A DNA stretch of 64,000 nucleotides from Mitsuaria sp. PDC51 (GCF_900113225.1 NZ_FOZE01000002.1:1364001-1428000); one strand, 5' to 3'. Positions 53,274 to 62,252 are shown, numbered from the stretch's first letter. The notes: generated by a model not told the origin, from the letters alone. Program-made: numbers and translations.

Positions 53274-53343
53274 ATTGGGTCAGCTCCGATCCGGTGGCTT
53301 CCCGCTCTGCCTACAGAGGAGAAGACCGCGGAGCTGACCCAAT
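53274..53343. repeat. Palindromic REP- or MITE-like element upstream of pckG
   Basis: Perfect 15-bp arms ATTGGGTCAGCTCCG (53274-53288) and its reverse complement (53329-53343) enclose 40 bp. The GGGTCAG motif resembles the tips of REP sequences mobilised by RAYT transposases. It lies 34 nt from the pckG ATG, where it might affect the promoter. No transposase gene is in the window. Confidence 0.6.
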
Positions 53344-53467
53344 GCCGCACGCCATGGCTGGTGCCTCGCCGAACACTGGTTCCAATGTAATCACGCCGTA
53401 ACTCGCGTGCTCGGCGGGGTTATGCGTTTCTGGAATGGATTGATGCCGGGGTCTGGAACCCCTCGCG

Positions 53468-53938
53468 TCAGCGGCCGCTCTCCCCCACGTTGGGGAACAC
53501 CACGCTGCGCTTCACCCGCCCATAGGCGAAGCTCGTGTCGATGGACTGGATCCCGGGGATGGCGTGCAGCTCCTGCCGGACGAAGCGCTCGTAGTCCTTC
53601 AGGCTCTGCGTCAGGACGCGCAGCAGGTAATCCACCTGACCGGTCATCACGTAGCAGTCCAGCACGGCGTCGACCGCCTGGATGGCGCGCTCGAACTTGC
53701 GCACGGCGTCGGCGGTGTGCTCCTTCAGCTTCACACCGACGAAGGCGGTCACCGGCAGGCCGAAGGCCTCCTCGTCGACGACCGCCGTGTAGCCGCGGAT
53801 CATCCCGGACTCCTCCAGCATGCGCAGCCGGCGTAGGCAGGGGGTCGGCGTCAGGCTCACCTGCTCCGACAACTCCTGGTTGGTCATTCGCCCGTTGGCT
53901 TGGAGGGCGGCGATGATTTGGTAGTCCTTGCTGTCCAT
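53468..53938 (-). CDS. Lrp/AsnC-family transcriptional regulator
   Basis: This 156-aa regulator has the N-terminal helix-turn-helix (KDYQIIAALQANGRMTNQEL, then SLTPTPCLRRLRMLEESGMI) and the AsnC ligand-binding beta-alpha domain (LPVTAFVGVKLKEHTADAV, then DCYVMTGQVDYLLRVL). The ATG at 53938 is the only sensible start; the frame upstream is unrelated. It is divergent from the EamA gene, an arrangement typical of an amino-acid-responsive regulator and its export target. Confidence 0.93.
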   Translation of the reverse strand: MDSKDYQIIAALQANGRMTNQELSEQVSLTPTPCLRRLRMLEESGMIRGYTAVVDEEAFGLPVTAFVGVKLKEHTADAVRKFERAIQAVDAVLDCYVMTGQVDYLLRVLTQSLKDYERFVRQELHAIPGIQSIDTSFAYGRVKRSVVFPNVGESGR

Positions 53939-54045
53939 GTGCTTGACATTAGCAGCTTCTGCCAACCACAAGCCCGATAACGCGTGACTTTGAACGCTTC
54001 CGCTGGACCGGCGAATCGAGAATTCCCGGGTCCGACGAGAACGCC

Positions 54046-54975
54046 ATGAAGTCCCTCCAGCCCATCTCCGCCTCCCCCCTTTCGATCGCCGCGCCGCCCC
54101 GCCCGTGGGTGGGCTGGCTGACGATGGGCCTGACGCTGGTGATCTGGGCCAGCTTCTCGCTGTCGATCCGCGCCATCGGCAGCTCCAGCCTCGCGCCCAC
54201 CGACGTGGCGCTGATCCGCTTCCTGGTGCCGGCGCTCGCAATGGCGCCCTTCCTGCCCTCGCGCTTCGCCGCGCTCCGGGCGCTGCCGGTGAAATGCTGG
54301 GTCATGGTGGCCTGTGGCGCGGGACTTCCCTTCTTCCTGATCGCCTCGCTGGGCGGCAAGTTCACCTCGGCCGCGCATGTCAGCGCGCTCATCGCCGGCA
54401 CCACGCCGGTGTCCTTCGCGGTGATCGGCTGGCTGCTGTGGCGGGAGCCGGTCTCCCCCGCGCGGATGCGGCGGCTGGCCCTCATCCTGGTGGGCGTGGC
54501 CCTCATGGTGTGGGGGTTCGGCGCGCAATCGCCGCATGCCATGGTCGGCGCGGGCGTGCTGCTGCTCGCCAGCCTCCTTTGGGGGATCTACACCCATGGC
54601 CTGCGGCTGGCGGGGCTGGACCCGCTGTCCGGCGTCATGGTCGTGACCTACCCGTCGGTGGTCGCGCTCGCCGCCCTGGTCGGCTCGGGGCTGGTGGAGT
54701 CGCGACTCGCGGCGGCGCCGGTGAACGAGCTGCTGATGTTCGCCGCGGTCCAGGGCGTGGGCGTCGGCCTGTTCTCGACGCTGCTGTATGGCATGTCGAT
54801 CCGACTGCTCGGCGCAGCGAAGTGCGCGATGGTGGGCGCGCTGGCGCCGGTGCTCGCGACGCTGCTGGCCATCCCCCTGCTGGGCGAGTCGCCCACCGCG
54901 CTGACCGCCTTTGGCGTGATGGTGGTCAGCCTCGGCGTGGTGCTCGCCGTCCGGGCCAGCACGGCGCCCCGCTGA
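54046..54975 (+). CDS. EamA-family (DMT superfamily) transporter
   Basis: This 309-aa inner-membrane protein has ten predicted helices in two EamA repeats. The first runs WLTMGLTLVIWASFSLSIRA onward; the second has GAGVLLLASLLWGIYTHGLR and a later LLGAAKCAMVGALAPVLATL. Such carriers export amino acids or other metabolites. The divergent Lrp gene suggests amino-acid control. Substrate unknown. Confidence 0.92.
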   Translation: MKSLQPISASPLSIAAPPRPWVGWLTMGLTLVIWASFSLSIRAIGSSSLAPTDVALIRFLVPALAMAPFLPSRFAALRALPVKCWVMVACGAGLPFFLIASLGGKFTSAAHVSALIAGTTPVSFAVIGWLLWREPVSPARMRRLALILVGVALMVWGFGAQSPHAMVGAGVLLLASLLWGIYTHGLRLAGLDPLSGVMVVTYPSVVALAALVGSGLVESRLAAAPVNELLMFAAVQGVGVGLFSTLLYGMSIRLLGAAKCAMVGALAPVLATLLAIPLLGESPTALTAFGVMVVSLGVVLAVRASTAPR

Positions 54976-55141
54976 AGGCCCCCCGTAAGCGGGACCTGAG
55001 CTCACCCGGCGAGGCACTCCGCCGGTGACCGGCCAGCGTTGTGCCCCCACGCTGCTCGGGCAAGTCCCGACCCGCCGGGGCCGCGCCGGCACGTCGAAAG
55101 CCCCTATGCTCGGCGCGTCCACCGCGAGGTTCCCGACGCTC

Positions 55142-56455
55142 ATGTCCGCTCCCACCGGCCTCAGCCTCCGCGCCCGCCTGTACCTGGTCCTGGGCCTCGC
55201 GCTTGCGCTGGTGGCCGCGTCGGCGCTGCTGGGGTGGTGGCAGTCGAGCCGGCTGGCCGGCATCGCGCAATCCCTCTATGAAGACCGCCTCGTGCCGGTG
55301 GACCTGCTGCGGGAGATCGAGCACACGCTCGGCGCACAGCACCTGGGCGCGCTGCTGATCGCGCAGGCGCAGCAGCCCGACGCCGCGCAGCTGGACAGCG
55401 CCGGCCGTCGCCTGGCCGATGCCACCCGCGCGCTCTGGCGGCGCTACCTGGCCACCCGCATGGCGCCGGCGGAGACGGCCCTGATCGCCCGCACCCAGCC
55501 GCAGCTGGACCAGCTCTGGGCCGCGCTGACCGCCAACCTGCCGCCGACCCCCGACGCCCTGCGCGAGCTCAACCAGCGCCGCCTGGCCACGATGCGGATG
55601 CTCGACGAGTTGATCGCCTTCCAGCTCAGCCAGGCGCGCGTCGACACCGAACGCGCCCGGCAGGGCGCCACCGACGCCGCCCACCTCGGCCTGCTGCTGG
55701 TGCTGCTCACCGCGGGCCTGTGCGGCGTTGTCGTCTGCACCGTCTGGACCCGCTACGACGAGGAGCGCCGCGCCGGCCAGGAGTCGCGCCAACGGCTGCA
55801 GCGGCTCTACCAGGCGCTGTCGCAGACCAACCAGCGCATCGTGCGCCGCGAGGCCGAGGCGCTCTACGATCCCCGCGCGGAGCAGCACCTGTTCGAGGAC
55901 CTGTGCCGCATCTGCGTCGAGACCGGCCATGCGCGCTTCGCCGCGGTGGTGCTGGTCGATGGCGATCATTTCGAGCGCGTCGCCGACCACGGCCCCGCCG
56001 ACCGCCTGATGCCCGGCGCGCCGCAGCGCTGGCGTGCCGATGCGCCGTTCGCGCGGAGCTCGATGGCGACCCGCGCCGTCCTCGAGGGCACACATCAGGT
56101 CAGCAACCGCGCGCTCGAGGATCCGAGCCTGACGGCGCCCGGGGCGCCGCTGATCCCGCCGGGCGTCGAATCGATGGCGGCCTTTCCGCTGCGCCGCGGC
56201 GGCGAGGTGGTGGGCGCGCTCAGCCTGCTCGCGGGTGAGCCGGACTTCTTCGATCCCCAGGTGATGGGACTGCTGGACGAGATGGCCGGCGACCTGTCCT
56301 TCGCGCTCGAGCACCTGCGGCGCGAGCGCCATCAGGCGCGCGAGCTCGATGCCCTGCGCGAGGCGCTGCGCCAGCGCGAGCCCGGCCTGGTCGAAACCAC
56401 GCCTGCGGCAGAATCGCCGGATGCAACTGATCAGTCTGAACACGGCCCGCGCTGA
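55142..56455 (+). CDS. Membrane sensor protein with four-helix-bundle and GAF domains, no output domain
   Basis: This 437-aa protein has TM1 (LYLVLGLALALVAASALLGW), a periplasmic helical bundle of about 150 residues resembling the 4HB_MCP sensor, TM2 (LGLLLVLLTAGLCGVVVCTV), a coiled coil and a GAF domain (HARFAAVVLVDGDHFERVAD, GVESMAAFPLRRGGEVVGAL). There is no GGDEF, kinase or methyl-accepting part, so its output is unclear; it may work as a partner of another protein. The ATG at 55142 is uncertain: 55106 is an alternative and GAGG lies at 55122. It overlaps the MOSC gene by 35 nt. Confidence 0.8.
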   Translation: MSAPTGLSLRARLYLVLGLALALVAASALLGWWQSSRLAGIAQSLYEDRLVPVDLLREIEHTLGAQHLGALLIAQAQQPDAAQLDSAGRRLADATRALWRRYLATRMAPAETALIARTQPQLDQLWAALTANLPPTPDALRELNQRRLATMRMLDELIAFQLSQARVDTERARQGATDAAHLGLLLVLLTAGLCGVVVCTVWTRYDEERRAGQESRQRLQRLYQALSQTNQRIVRREAEALYDPRAEQHLFEDLCRICVETGHARFAAVVLVDGDHFERVADHGPADRLMPGAPQRWRADAPFARSSMATRAVLEGTHQVSNRALEDPSLTAPGAPLIPPGVESMAAFPLRRGGEVVGALSLLAGEPDFFDPQVMGLLDEMAGDLSFALEHLRRERHQARELDALREALRQREPGLVETTPAAESPDATDQSEHGPR

Positions 56456-56993
56456 ACCGCTGCTCATCGACGGCCGGCCGGTGATGACCGGCATCCGCAA
56501 GCAACCCGTGGCCGAGGCGCGCGAGGTGCGCCCCCTCGGCGTGGAGGGCGATGAGCAAGCCGATCCCAGCGTCCACGGCGGCCTGTCCAAGGCGGTCTAC
56601 GCGTACCCCGCCGAGCATTACGACTTCTGGCGCACGGTGCGCGCCCAGGCGCAGGTCGCGGGCTGGGAGGCGCCGCTGCCCTGGGGCGCGGTGGGCGAGA
56701 ACCTGTCGATCACCGGCCTGCTCGAAGGCGACGCCTGGATCGGCGACGTGCTGGTCTTCCCCGACTGCGAGCTCGCGATCAGCGAGCCGCGTTATCCCTG
56801 CTTCAAGTTCAACGCGGTCATGGGCTTCAACAAGGCCGCGAAGATGATGACCCAGAGCGGCTGGTGCGGGTTCTACCTCGCGGTGCGGCAGCCCGGCACC
56901 ATCGCGGCGGGGCAGGCCTTCACCGTCCGGCCCGGGCCGCGCGAGGTCTCGATCGCCGAGCTCTTCCGGTCGAAGACGAAGGGCAAGGATTGA
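56421..56993 (+). CDS. MOSC-domain protein (YiiM-like)
   Basis: This 190-aa protein carries a MOSC domain, a fold that binds the molybdenum cofactor and sulfur carriers. Seen are KQPVAEAREVRPLGVEGDEQ, HGGLSKAVYAYPAEHYDFW, then WGAVGENLSITGLLEGDAWI and the conserved Cys in ISEPRYPCFKFNAVM. YiiM-type enzymes reduce N-hydroxylated compounds with electrons from a flavin partner. The ATG at 56421 lies inside the end of the GAF gene. It could depend on the molybdate importer at 1-2.3 kb, but these loci are 54 kb apart. Confidence 0.9.
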   Translation: MQLISLNTARAEPLLIDGRPVMTGIRKQPVAEAREVRPLGVEGDEQADPSVHGGLSKAVYAYPAEHYDFWRTVRAQAQVAGWEAPLPWGAVGENLSITGLLEGDAWIGDVLVFPDCELAISEPRYPCFKFNAVMGFNKAAKMMTQSGWCGFYLAVRQPGTIAAGQAFTVRPGPREVSIAELFRSKTKGKD

Positions 56994-57015
56994 CCCTCGT
57001 CCTGCGGCGCCCCGC

Positions 57016-58092
57016 TCAGTCCGCCAGCGCCGGATAGTCGGTGTAGCCCTCGGCGCCGCCGCCGTACATCGTGGCCGAATGGGCCTTCTGCAGCGGCGCA
57101 TTGAGCCGCAGCCGGCGCACCAGGTCCGGATTGGAGATGAAGCTGCGGCCGAAGGCCACCGCGTCCGCGTGGCCGCTGGACACCGCCTCGATCGCCATCT
57201 CCCGGGTGTAGCCGTTGTTGGCGATGTACACGCCCTTGAAGCGCTTGCGCAGCGCGCCGTAGTCGAACGGCGCGACATCGCGCGGACCACCGGTGTGGCC
57301 CTCGATCACATGCAGGAAGGCCAGCTTCATCGGCGACAGCTGCTCGACGACATGGTTGAACAGCGCCTGGGCATCGCTGTCCTGGCCCGCGTCGTTGACC
57401 GGCGTGACCGGCGACAGGCGCAGCCCGGTGCGGTCGGCGCCAATCGCCTCGGCGATGGCCTGCATCACCTCGAGCAGCAGCCGCGCGCGGTTCTCGATCG
57501 AGCCACCGTAGGCGTCGGTGCGGTCGTTGATGCTGTCGCGCAGGAACTGATCCAGCAGGTAGCCGTTGGCGCCGTGCACCTCGACCGCATCGAAGCCCGC
57601 GGCCATCGCCGCATGGGCCGCGTGGACGTAGGCCTGCACGATGCCGGGCAGTTCTTCGGTCGTCAGCGCCCGCGGCGCCGCCACGTCGACGAAGCCGTCC
57701 TTGGTGAAGGTCTTGCTCTTGGCTTGACGGTCGGTCGCCGACTGCGGCGGGGCACCCGCGGGTTGGAAGTCCGCATGGGAGATGCGGCCGACGTGCCACA
57801 GCTGCACGGCGATCTTGCCGCCGGCTTCATGCACCGCGTCGGTGACCTGCTTCCAGGCGGCGATCTGCTCGGGCGAGTGGATCCCCGGCGTGTCCAGATA
57901 ACCCTGGCCCTCGGGAATGATCTGGGCGCCCTCGCTGATGATCAGGCCGGCCGAGGCGCGCTGGCGGTAGTACTCGACGGCCAGCGGCCCGGGCACCAGG
58001 CCGACGGAGCGGTTGCGGGTCAGCGGCGCCATCACGACGCGGTTGGACAGGGAAACGGCGCCGACTTGCAGGGGGTCGAAGAGACTGGGCAT
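57016..58092 (-). CDS. Alkene reductase of the old yellow enzyme family (N-ethylmaleimide reductase-like)
   Basis: This 358-aa FMN enzyme reduces alpha,beta-unsaturated carbonyls or nitro compounds using NAD(P)H. The start LFDPLQVGAVSLSNRVVMAP and LTRNRS are OYE marks; HVGRISH and the substrate-binding AVEVHGANGYLLDQFLRDSI with NDRTDAYGG are complete, as is FGRSFISNPDLVRRLRL. It resembles NemA or XenB-like proteins in length. It converges with the MOSC gene 22 nt away. No TetR-type NemR gene lies beside it. The likely role is electrophile detoxification. Confidence 0.93.
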   Translation of the reverse strand: MPSLFDPLQVGAVSLSNRVVMAPLTRNRSVGLVPGPLAVEYYRQRASAGLIISEGAQIIPEGQGYLDTPGIHSPEQIAAWKQVTDAVHEAGGKIAVQLWHVGRISHADFQPAGAPPQSATDRQAKSKTFTKDGFVDVAAPRALTTEELPGIVQAYVHAAHAAMAAGFDAVEVHGANGYLLDQFLRDSINDRTDAYGGSIENRARLLLEVMQAIAEAIGADRTGLRLSPVTPVNDAGQDSDAQALFNHVVEQLSPMKLAFLHVIEGHTGGPRDVAPFDYGALRKRFKGVYIANNGYTREMAIEAVSSGHADAVAFGRSFISNPDLVRRLRLNAPLQKAHSATMYGGGAEGYTDYPALAD

Positions 58093-58418
58093 GGTGACTC
58101 TGGAATGCGGAAGGGAAAGCGAAGGCGCCCACGCGGGGCGCCGGTTCAGGATGGGCCGCAGCTTAGCGAGCGAACCCGGCCGGCGCAGCGCCTTGGCGAC
58201 AGTCCGGACGCTCGCTGGGGGCTTGGCGGCGGGCCGCAGGCGCGCCAGGTCGCTTGGCTACACTCGCCCGTCCGCGCGGGGCGCCACGTCCATGGCGCGC
58301 TGTCCCGCCCGGCGCGCGCCCGACCGGGCTTTGACGTGTGCATGACGCGCGCCGACGCGCCCTGCCGGCCCGGCGCATGTCCCGCGATGCTGATCCCGCC
58401 ATGACCTGGGAGGCCCCG
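58093..58418. other. Intergenic stretch between the old yellow enzyme gene and the beta-helix gene (326 bp)
   Basis: No gene could be supported. A hairpin (GGCGCCC / GGGCGCC, 58124-58142) lies near the left end without a T-run. The rest is high-G+C with no clear promoter; the real start of the plus-strand gene has GGAGG at 58410-58414. Confidence 0.5.
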
Positions 58419-59627
58419 ATGACATCCGGTTCCCCGTTCGATCCCCGTCGTGCCGTCCTCGGCGTCGACCGTCGCCAGTGGCTGCGCACGGGTGCCCTGC
58501 TGGCGCTGCCACCCTGGCTCATCGGGGCGCGAGCCCAGGCCCCGGCCGGCGCGACGGCGGTGCTGCGCGTCGGTCCGGACCATCCGGTGAAGACCCTCGC
58601 CGCGGCCGCCGCCCAGGCGCGGCCCGGCATGACGGTCGAGGTGCAGGCCGGCGACTACCCCGGCGACGTGGCCGTCTGGCCGCAGGACGACCTGACGCTG
58701 CGGGCCGTCGGCGGGCGGGTGCGGCTGCTGGCCAACGGGGCGCATGCGCAGGGCAAGGGCATCTTCGTCACCACCGGCCGACGGATGACGATCGAGGGCC
58801 TGGACTTCATCGGCGCCCGCGTGCCGGATCGCAACGGCGCCGGCGTGCGGCTGGAGCGCGGATCACTGACGCTGCGCGACTGCCGCTTCCAGGACAACGA
58901 GAACGGCCTGCTCGCCGGGAACGATCCGACGATGGAGCTGCGCATCGAGTCCTGCGACTTCGGGCCCATCGCGCCCGGCGAGGGCCGCACCCACACCTGC
59001 TACGTCGGCGCGATCGGCCGCCTGACGGTGCTGGCGAGCTACTTCCACCACGGCGCCTCGGGCCACCTGCTGAAGTCGCGGGCGGCGGTGAACCACATCT
59101 TCTACAACCGGCTGACCGACGAAACCGGCCGCGCGAGCTTCGAGCTCGAGTTCCCCAACGGCGGCCTGGCGCTGGTGATGGGCAACCTGATCCAGCAGAG
59201 CCCGTCGACCGAGAACTACCACCTCATCGCCTACGGCAGCGAAGGGCTGACGCACCGGCGCCACGAGCTGCACCTGATCAACAACACGCTGGTCGACCGG
59301 CGCCAGGCCGGCGGCGTCTACCTGCGGATGGCGCAGCGGGCGCAGCAGCTGCGGCTGATCAACAACCTGCTGTGCGGCAAGCAGGAGCTGCCGGCCGGGC
59401 CCGACCGGGAACAGCACCACAACTACTTCGTCGAGCTGGACAGCTTCGTCGATCCGGACCGATTCGATTTCCGGCTGCGGCCGGCCTCGCCGCTGATCGG
59501 GCGCGCGGTGGACGCGGGCACGGTCGACGGGCAGCGGCTCAAGCCGGCGATGCAGTACCTGCATCCGTGCGCGCTCCAGGAAGTGCCGGCGGGAACGCCG
59601 TATTCGCCGGGCGCCTTCCAGCTGTGA
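58419..59627 (+). CDS. Exported right-handed parallel beta-helix protein with a Tat-like signal
   Basis: This 402-aa protein starts with a twin-arginine-like signal (FDPRRAVLGVDRRQWLRTGA, then a hydrophobic stretch ending LIGARA). Residues about 45-380 are beta-helix repeats with stacked strands (GMTVEVQAGDYPGDVAVWPQ, RMTIEGLDFIGARVPDRNGA, GSLTLRDCRFQDNENGLLAG). The fold is used by polysaccharide lyases and carbohydrate-binding proteins; no catalytic cluster is obvious, so an enzymatic role is unproven. The ATG at 58419 has GGGAGG upstream. It stands alone between unlike genes. Confidence 0.83.
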   Translation: MTSGSPFDPRRAVLGVDRRQWLRTGALLALPPWLIGARAQAPAGATAVLRVGPDHPVKTLAAAAAQARPGMTVEVQAGDYPGDVAVWPQDDLTLRAVGGRVRLLANGAHAQGKGIFVTTGRRMTIEGLDFIGARVPDRNGAGVRLERGSLTLRDCRFQDNENGLLAGNDPTMELRIESCDFGPIAPGEGRTHTCYVGAIGRLTVLASYFHHGASGHLLKSRAAVNHIFYNRLTDETGRASFELEFPNGGLALVMGNLIQQSPSTENYHLIAYGSEGLTHRRHELHLINNTLVDRRQAGGVYLRMAQRAQQLRLINNLLCGKQELPAGPDREQHHNYFVELDSFVDPDRFDFRLRPASPLIGRAVDAGTVDGQRLKPAMQYLHPCALQEVPAGTPYSPGAFQL

Positions 59628-59657
59628 GGCCCGGGCCGGCACGCTACAGTCCTGCCC

Positions 59658-60512
59658 ATGCTCGCTTACCGACACGCTTTCCACGCCGGCAACCATGCCG
59701 ACGTGCTCAAACACCTGGTGCTGGCCGAGGTGCTCCGCTACATGGCGGAGAAGGACAAGGCCTACACCGTGGTGGACACCCATGCCGGCGCCGGCGGCTA
59801 CGCGCTCGACGGCCGCTACGCCCAGAAGAACGCCGAGCACCTGGGCGGCATCGCCGCCCTGTACGCGCGCAAGGACCTGCCCGGGCCGCTGCAGCAGTAC
59901 GTGCAGCTGGTGCACGACTTCAACCCCGGCAAGAAGCTGGAGCAATACCCCGGCTCGCCGGCGATCGCGCGCATGCTGATGCGCTTCGACGACCGGCTGC
60001 GCTGCTACGAGCTGCATCCCACCGACCACCGCATCCTCGCGAGCTACCTGGAGGACCGGCCCAACACCCAGGTGCTGCAGCAGGACGGCTTCGCGTCGCT
60101 GAAGGCCGAGCTGCCGCCGCCGTCGCGCCGCGGCGTCGTGCTGATCGACCCGCCCTACGAGATCAAGGCCGACTACGGCAAGGTCGTGGCCGCGCTGCGC
60201 GAGTCGCTGCAGCGCTTCGCCGACGGCACGGTCGCGATCTGGTATCCGCAGCTGCAGACGGTCGAGTCGGTGCAGCTGGTGCAGCGCCTGAAGGCCGCGG
60301 CCGAGCCCGTCGCGAAGAAGGGCTGGCTGCATGTGCGCCTGACCGTCGCGCAGGCGGACGAACGCGGCTTCGGGATGATGGGCAGCGGCATGTTCGTCGT
60401 GAATCCGCCCTTCGTGCTGCACGACAAGCTGGCCGAATGCCTGCCCACGCTGGTGGACACGCTCGGCCAGTACGACGACGCCAACTACCTGCTCGAGCAG
60501 CAGAGCGCCTGA
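59658..60512 (+). CDS. rlmJ: 23S rRNA (adenine-2030-N6) methyltransferase
   Basis: This 284-aa enzyme methylates A2030 in 23S rRNA using AdoMet. The sequence begins MLAYRHAFHAGNHADVLKHL, which is RlmJ-specific, followed by motif I (VDTHAGAGGYALDGRYAQK) and the catalytic DPPY motif in VLIDPPYEIKADYGKVV. Ending GSGMFVVNPPFVLHDKL is typical. The gene is single-copy housekeeping in related bacteria and gives the best phylogenetic marker in this window. Confidence 0.96.
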   Translation: MLAYRHAFHAGNHADVLKHLVLAEVLRYMAEKDKAYTVVDTHAGAGGYALDGRYAQKNAEHLGGIAALYARKDLPGPLQQYVQLVHDFNPGKKLEQYPGSPAIARMLMRFDDRLRCYELHPTDHRILASYLEDRPNTQVLQQDGFASLKAELPPPSRRGVVLIDPPYEIKADYGKVVAALRESLQRFADGTVAIWYPQLQTVESVQLVQRLKAAAEPVAKKGWLHVRLTVAQADERGFGMMGSGMFVVNPPFVLHDKLAECLPTLVDTLGQYDDANYLLEQQSA

Positions 60513-60543
60513 GCGCCCGCGTCCGCGGGTGCGGACGACGCGA

Positions 60544-61185
60544 TCAGTACCCGACGGTGAAGCGCCGGCGGATGTGCTGCGGGCGCTCCAGCTCGTCGAC
60601 GATCGCGACGGCCAGGTCGGCGGTCGACACATGGGCCGGCCCCTGGGCGTCCATCACCGGCGTGTCCAGGCTGACGCGGTAGCTGCCGCGGCGCTCGCCC
60701 GGCTCCAGGTGCACGGCCGGCGACAGGAAGGTCCAGTCCAGCGAGGACTCGTCGCGGATCAGCTTGAGCGCCTCGCGCGCGGCCAGCGCGCCCTGCTTCC
60801 ACTGGTCCGGGAATTCCGGCGTGTCCACGAGCTGCACGCCCGGCGCCACGTACAGGCTGCCCGCGCCGCCAACCACCAGCAGGCGCTTCACGCCGGCGCG
60901 CTTCACGCCGGCATAGATGGCGCGGGTGCCCTCCAGGAACTCGGTGTGGATGTCCGGCACCGACCAACCCGGGTTGAAGGCGTTGACGACCGCGTCCGCG
61001 CCCTCGACGGCCGCGGCCACCTGGTCCGCCTGCTTGGCATCGGCCCGGACCACGGTCAGGCCGCTGCGCGCTTCGAGCTTCGACGGATCACGCGCGAGCG
61101 CGATCACCTCGTGGCCGCGGGCCAGCAGCTCCTTGAGCACTTCGCTGCCGACAAAGCCGGTGGGTCCGATCAGGGCGACTTTCAT
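60544..61185 (-). CDS. NAD(P)-binding protein, NmrA/SDR-like (YwnB type)
   Basis: This 213-aa protein has an N-terminal Rossmann motif (KVALIGPTGFVGSEVLKELL, GxxGxxG form) and the SDR-extended pattern of NmrA-like or YwnB-like proteins (VVRADAKQADQVAAAVEGAD, then LLVVGGAGSLYVAPG). It may be a redox sensor or a small reductase. The catalytic Tyr-x3-Lys of classical SDR enzymes is not evident, so it may only bind the cofactor. It is divergent from a LysR gene that is its likely regulator. Confidence 0.88.
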   Translation of the reverse strand: MKVALIGPTGFVGSEVLKELLARGHEVIALARDPSKLEARSGLTVVRADAKQADQVAAAVEGADAVVNAFNPGWSVPDIHTEFLEGTRAIYAGVKRAGVKRLLVVGGAGSLYVAPGVQLVDTPEFPDQWKQGALAAREALKLIRDESSLDWTFLSPAVHLEPGERRGSYRVSLDTPVMDAQGPAHVSTADLAVAIVDELERPQHIRRRFTVGY

Positions 61186-61275
61186 GGGGGGTCCTTTCGA
61201 GGGAGATTCCGAGGGTGGTTCCGAGGAATTCGGGGGGATGCGACAGGAGCGTCGCGACGGGATCCACTGTAGGAA

Positions 61276-61295
61276 CTTCACAATCGCCGATGAAG
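61276..61295. promoter_or_regulatory. Dyad between the NmrA-like gene and LysR gene
   Basis: CTTCA, ten bases, TGAAG lies in the shared promoter region between divergent genes. The arms are short, so this is a weak LysR site candidate. A second copy of the TTCA motif occurs at 61311-61314. Confidence 0.3.
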
Positions 61296-61343
61296 TCCTC
61301 AGAATCCGCCTTCATTCTTTAGACGGCCTACACAATCCCCGCA

Positions 61344-62252
61344 ATGTTGGATCAACTCCGCCGCATGGCCGTGCTGGCCACCGTCGTCGAGCAGGGCAGC
61401 CTGGTGGCGGCGGCCCGGCAGCTGCAGACGACCACCTCCGCCGTCAGCCAGCAGCTGCGCGCCCTGGAGCGCGACATGGGCGTCACGCTGCTGCACCGTT
61501 CCACGCGCCGCATCGGCCTGACGCCGGCCGGCGAGCGCTTCGTGCAGGGCTGTCAGGCCATGCTGGCGGCCGCGCGGGAAGCGCAGTCCCAGCTGAACCA
61601 CCTGCGCGACGCGCCGGAAGGCGAACTGCGGATCAGCGCGCCGGTCGGCGCGGCGCGGCAGATCGGGCCGGCGCTGGCGCCGCTGCTGGCGGCGCATCCG
61701 GGCTTGAGCCTGCACCTGGAGGTCGACGACGGCTTCACCGACCTCGTCGCCAAGCGCATCGACCTGGCGGTGCGCTTCGGCCGCTTGCCCGACAGCAGCT
61801 GGGCGGCGCGGCGGATCGGGCAGAAGACGGTCGGCCTCTACGCGGCGCCGGCCTACCTGGCGCGCCGCGGCGTGCCGGTCTCGATGTCGGATCTGACGCG
61901 GCACGACTGGCTGCTGCTGCGCTCGGACACGGGCGCGATCCGGAGCTTCTCGCTGGTGGGCCCGGAGGGCCGCGAGGAGATGCTGCGCATCAGCCCGCGC
62001 GCCAGCAGCAACAACCAGCTCAGCCTGCAGCAGTTCTGCGAGGCCGGCATGGGCCTGGCCATGCTCGGCGCCGAGGACGTCGACGAGTCGCAGGCGCAGG
62101 GTCGCCTGCTGCCGCTGCTGCCGGGCTGGTCGCTGCCGACCCTGCCGGTCTACGTGATGACGCCGCAGCGCGATGCGCAGCCGGCGAAGGTCCGGCACGC
62201 GATCGAGGCGCTGCGCCATGCGTTCGGCGCGGTCCGCGATGTCGGCGGATGA
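61344..62252 (+). CDS. LysR-family transcriptional regulator, divergent from the NmrA-like gene
   Basis: This 302-aa regulator begins MLDQLRRMAVLATVVEQGSL with the winged helix VAAARQLQTTTSAVSQQLRA (LERDMGVTLL after it). The effector domain contains LRISAPVGAARQIGPALAPL and AVRFGRLPDSSWAARRIGQK, typical of the CrgA/AaeR-like branch. Redox- or aldehyde-related targets are common for this branch; here the NmrA-like gene is the likely one. No ribosome site is clear before the ATG. Its end lies 38 nt before the AraC gene. Confidence 0.92.
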   Translation: MLDQLRRMAVLATVVEQGSLVAAARQLQTTTSAVSQQLRALERDMGVTLLHRSTRRIGLTPAGERFVQGCQAMLAAAREAQSQLNHLRDAPEGELRISAPVGAARQIGPALAPLLAAHPGLSLHLEVDDGFTDLVAKRIDLAVRFGRLPDSSWAARRIGQKTVGLYAAPAYLARRGVPVSMSDLTRHDWLLLRSDTGAIRSFSLVGPEGREEMLRISPRASSNNQLSLQQFCEAGMGLAMLGAEDVDESQAQGRLLPLLPGWSLPTLPVYVMTPQRDAQPAKVRHAIEALRHAFGAVRDVGG

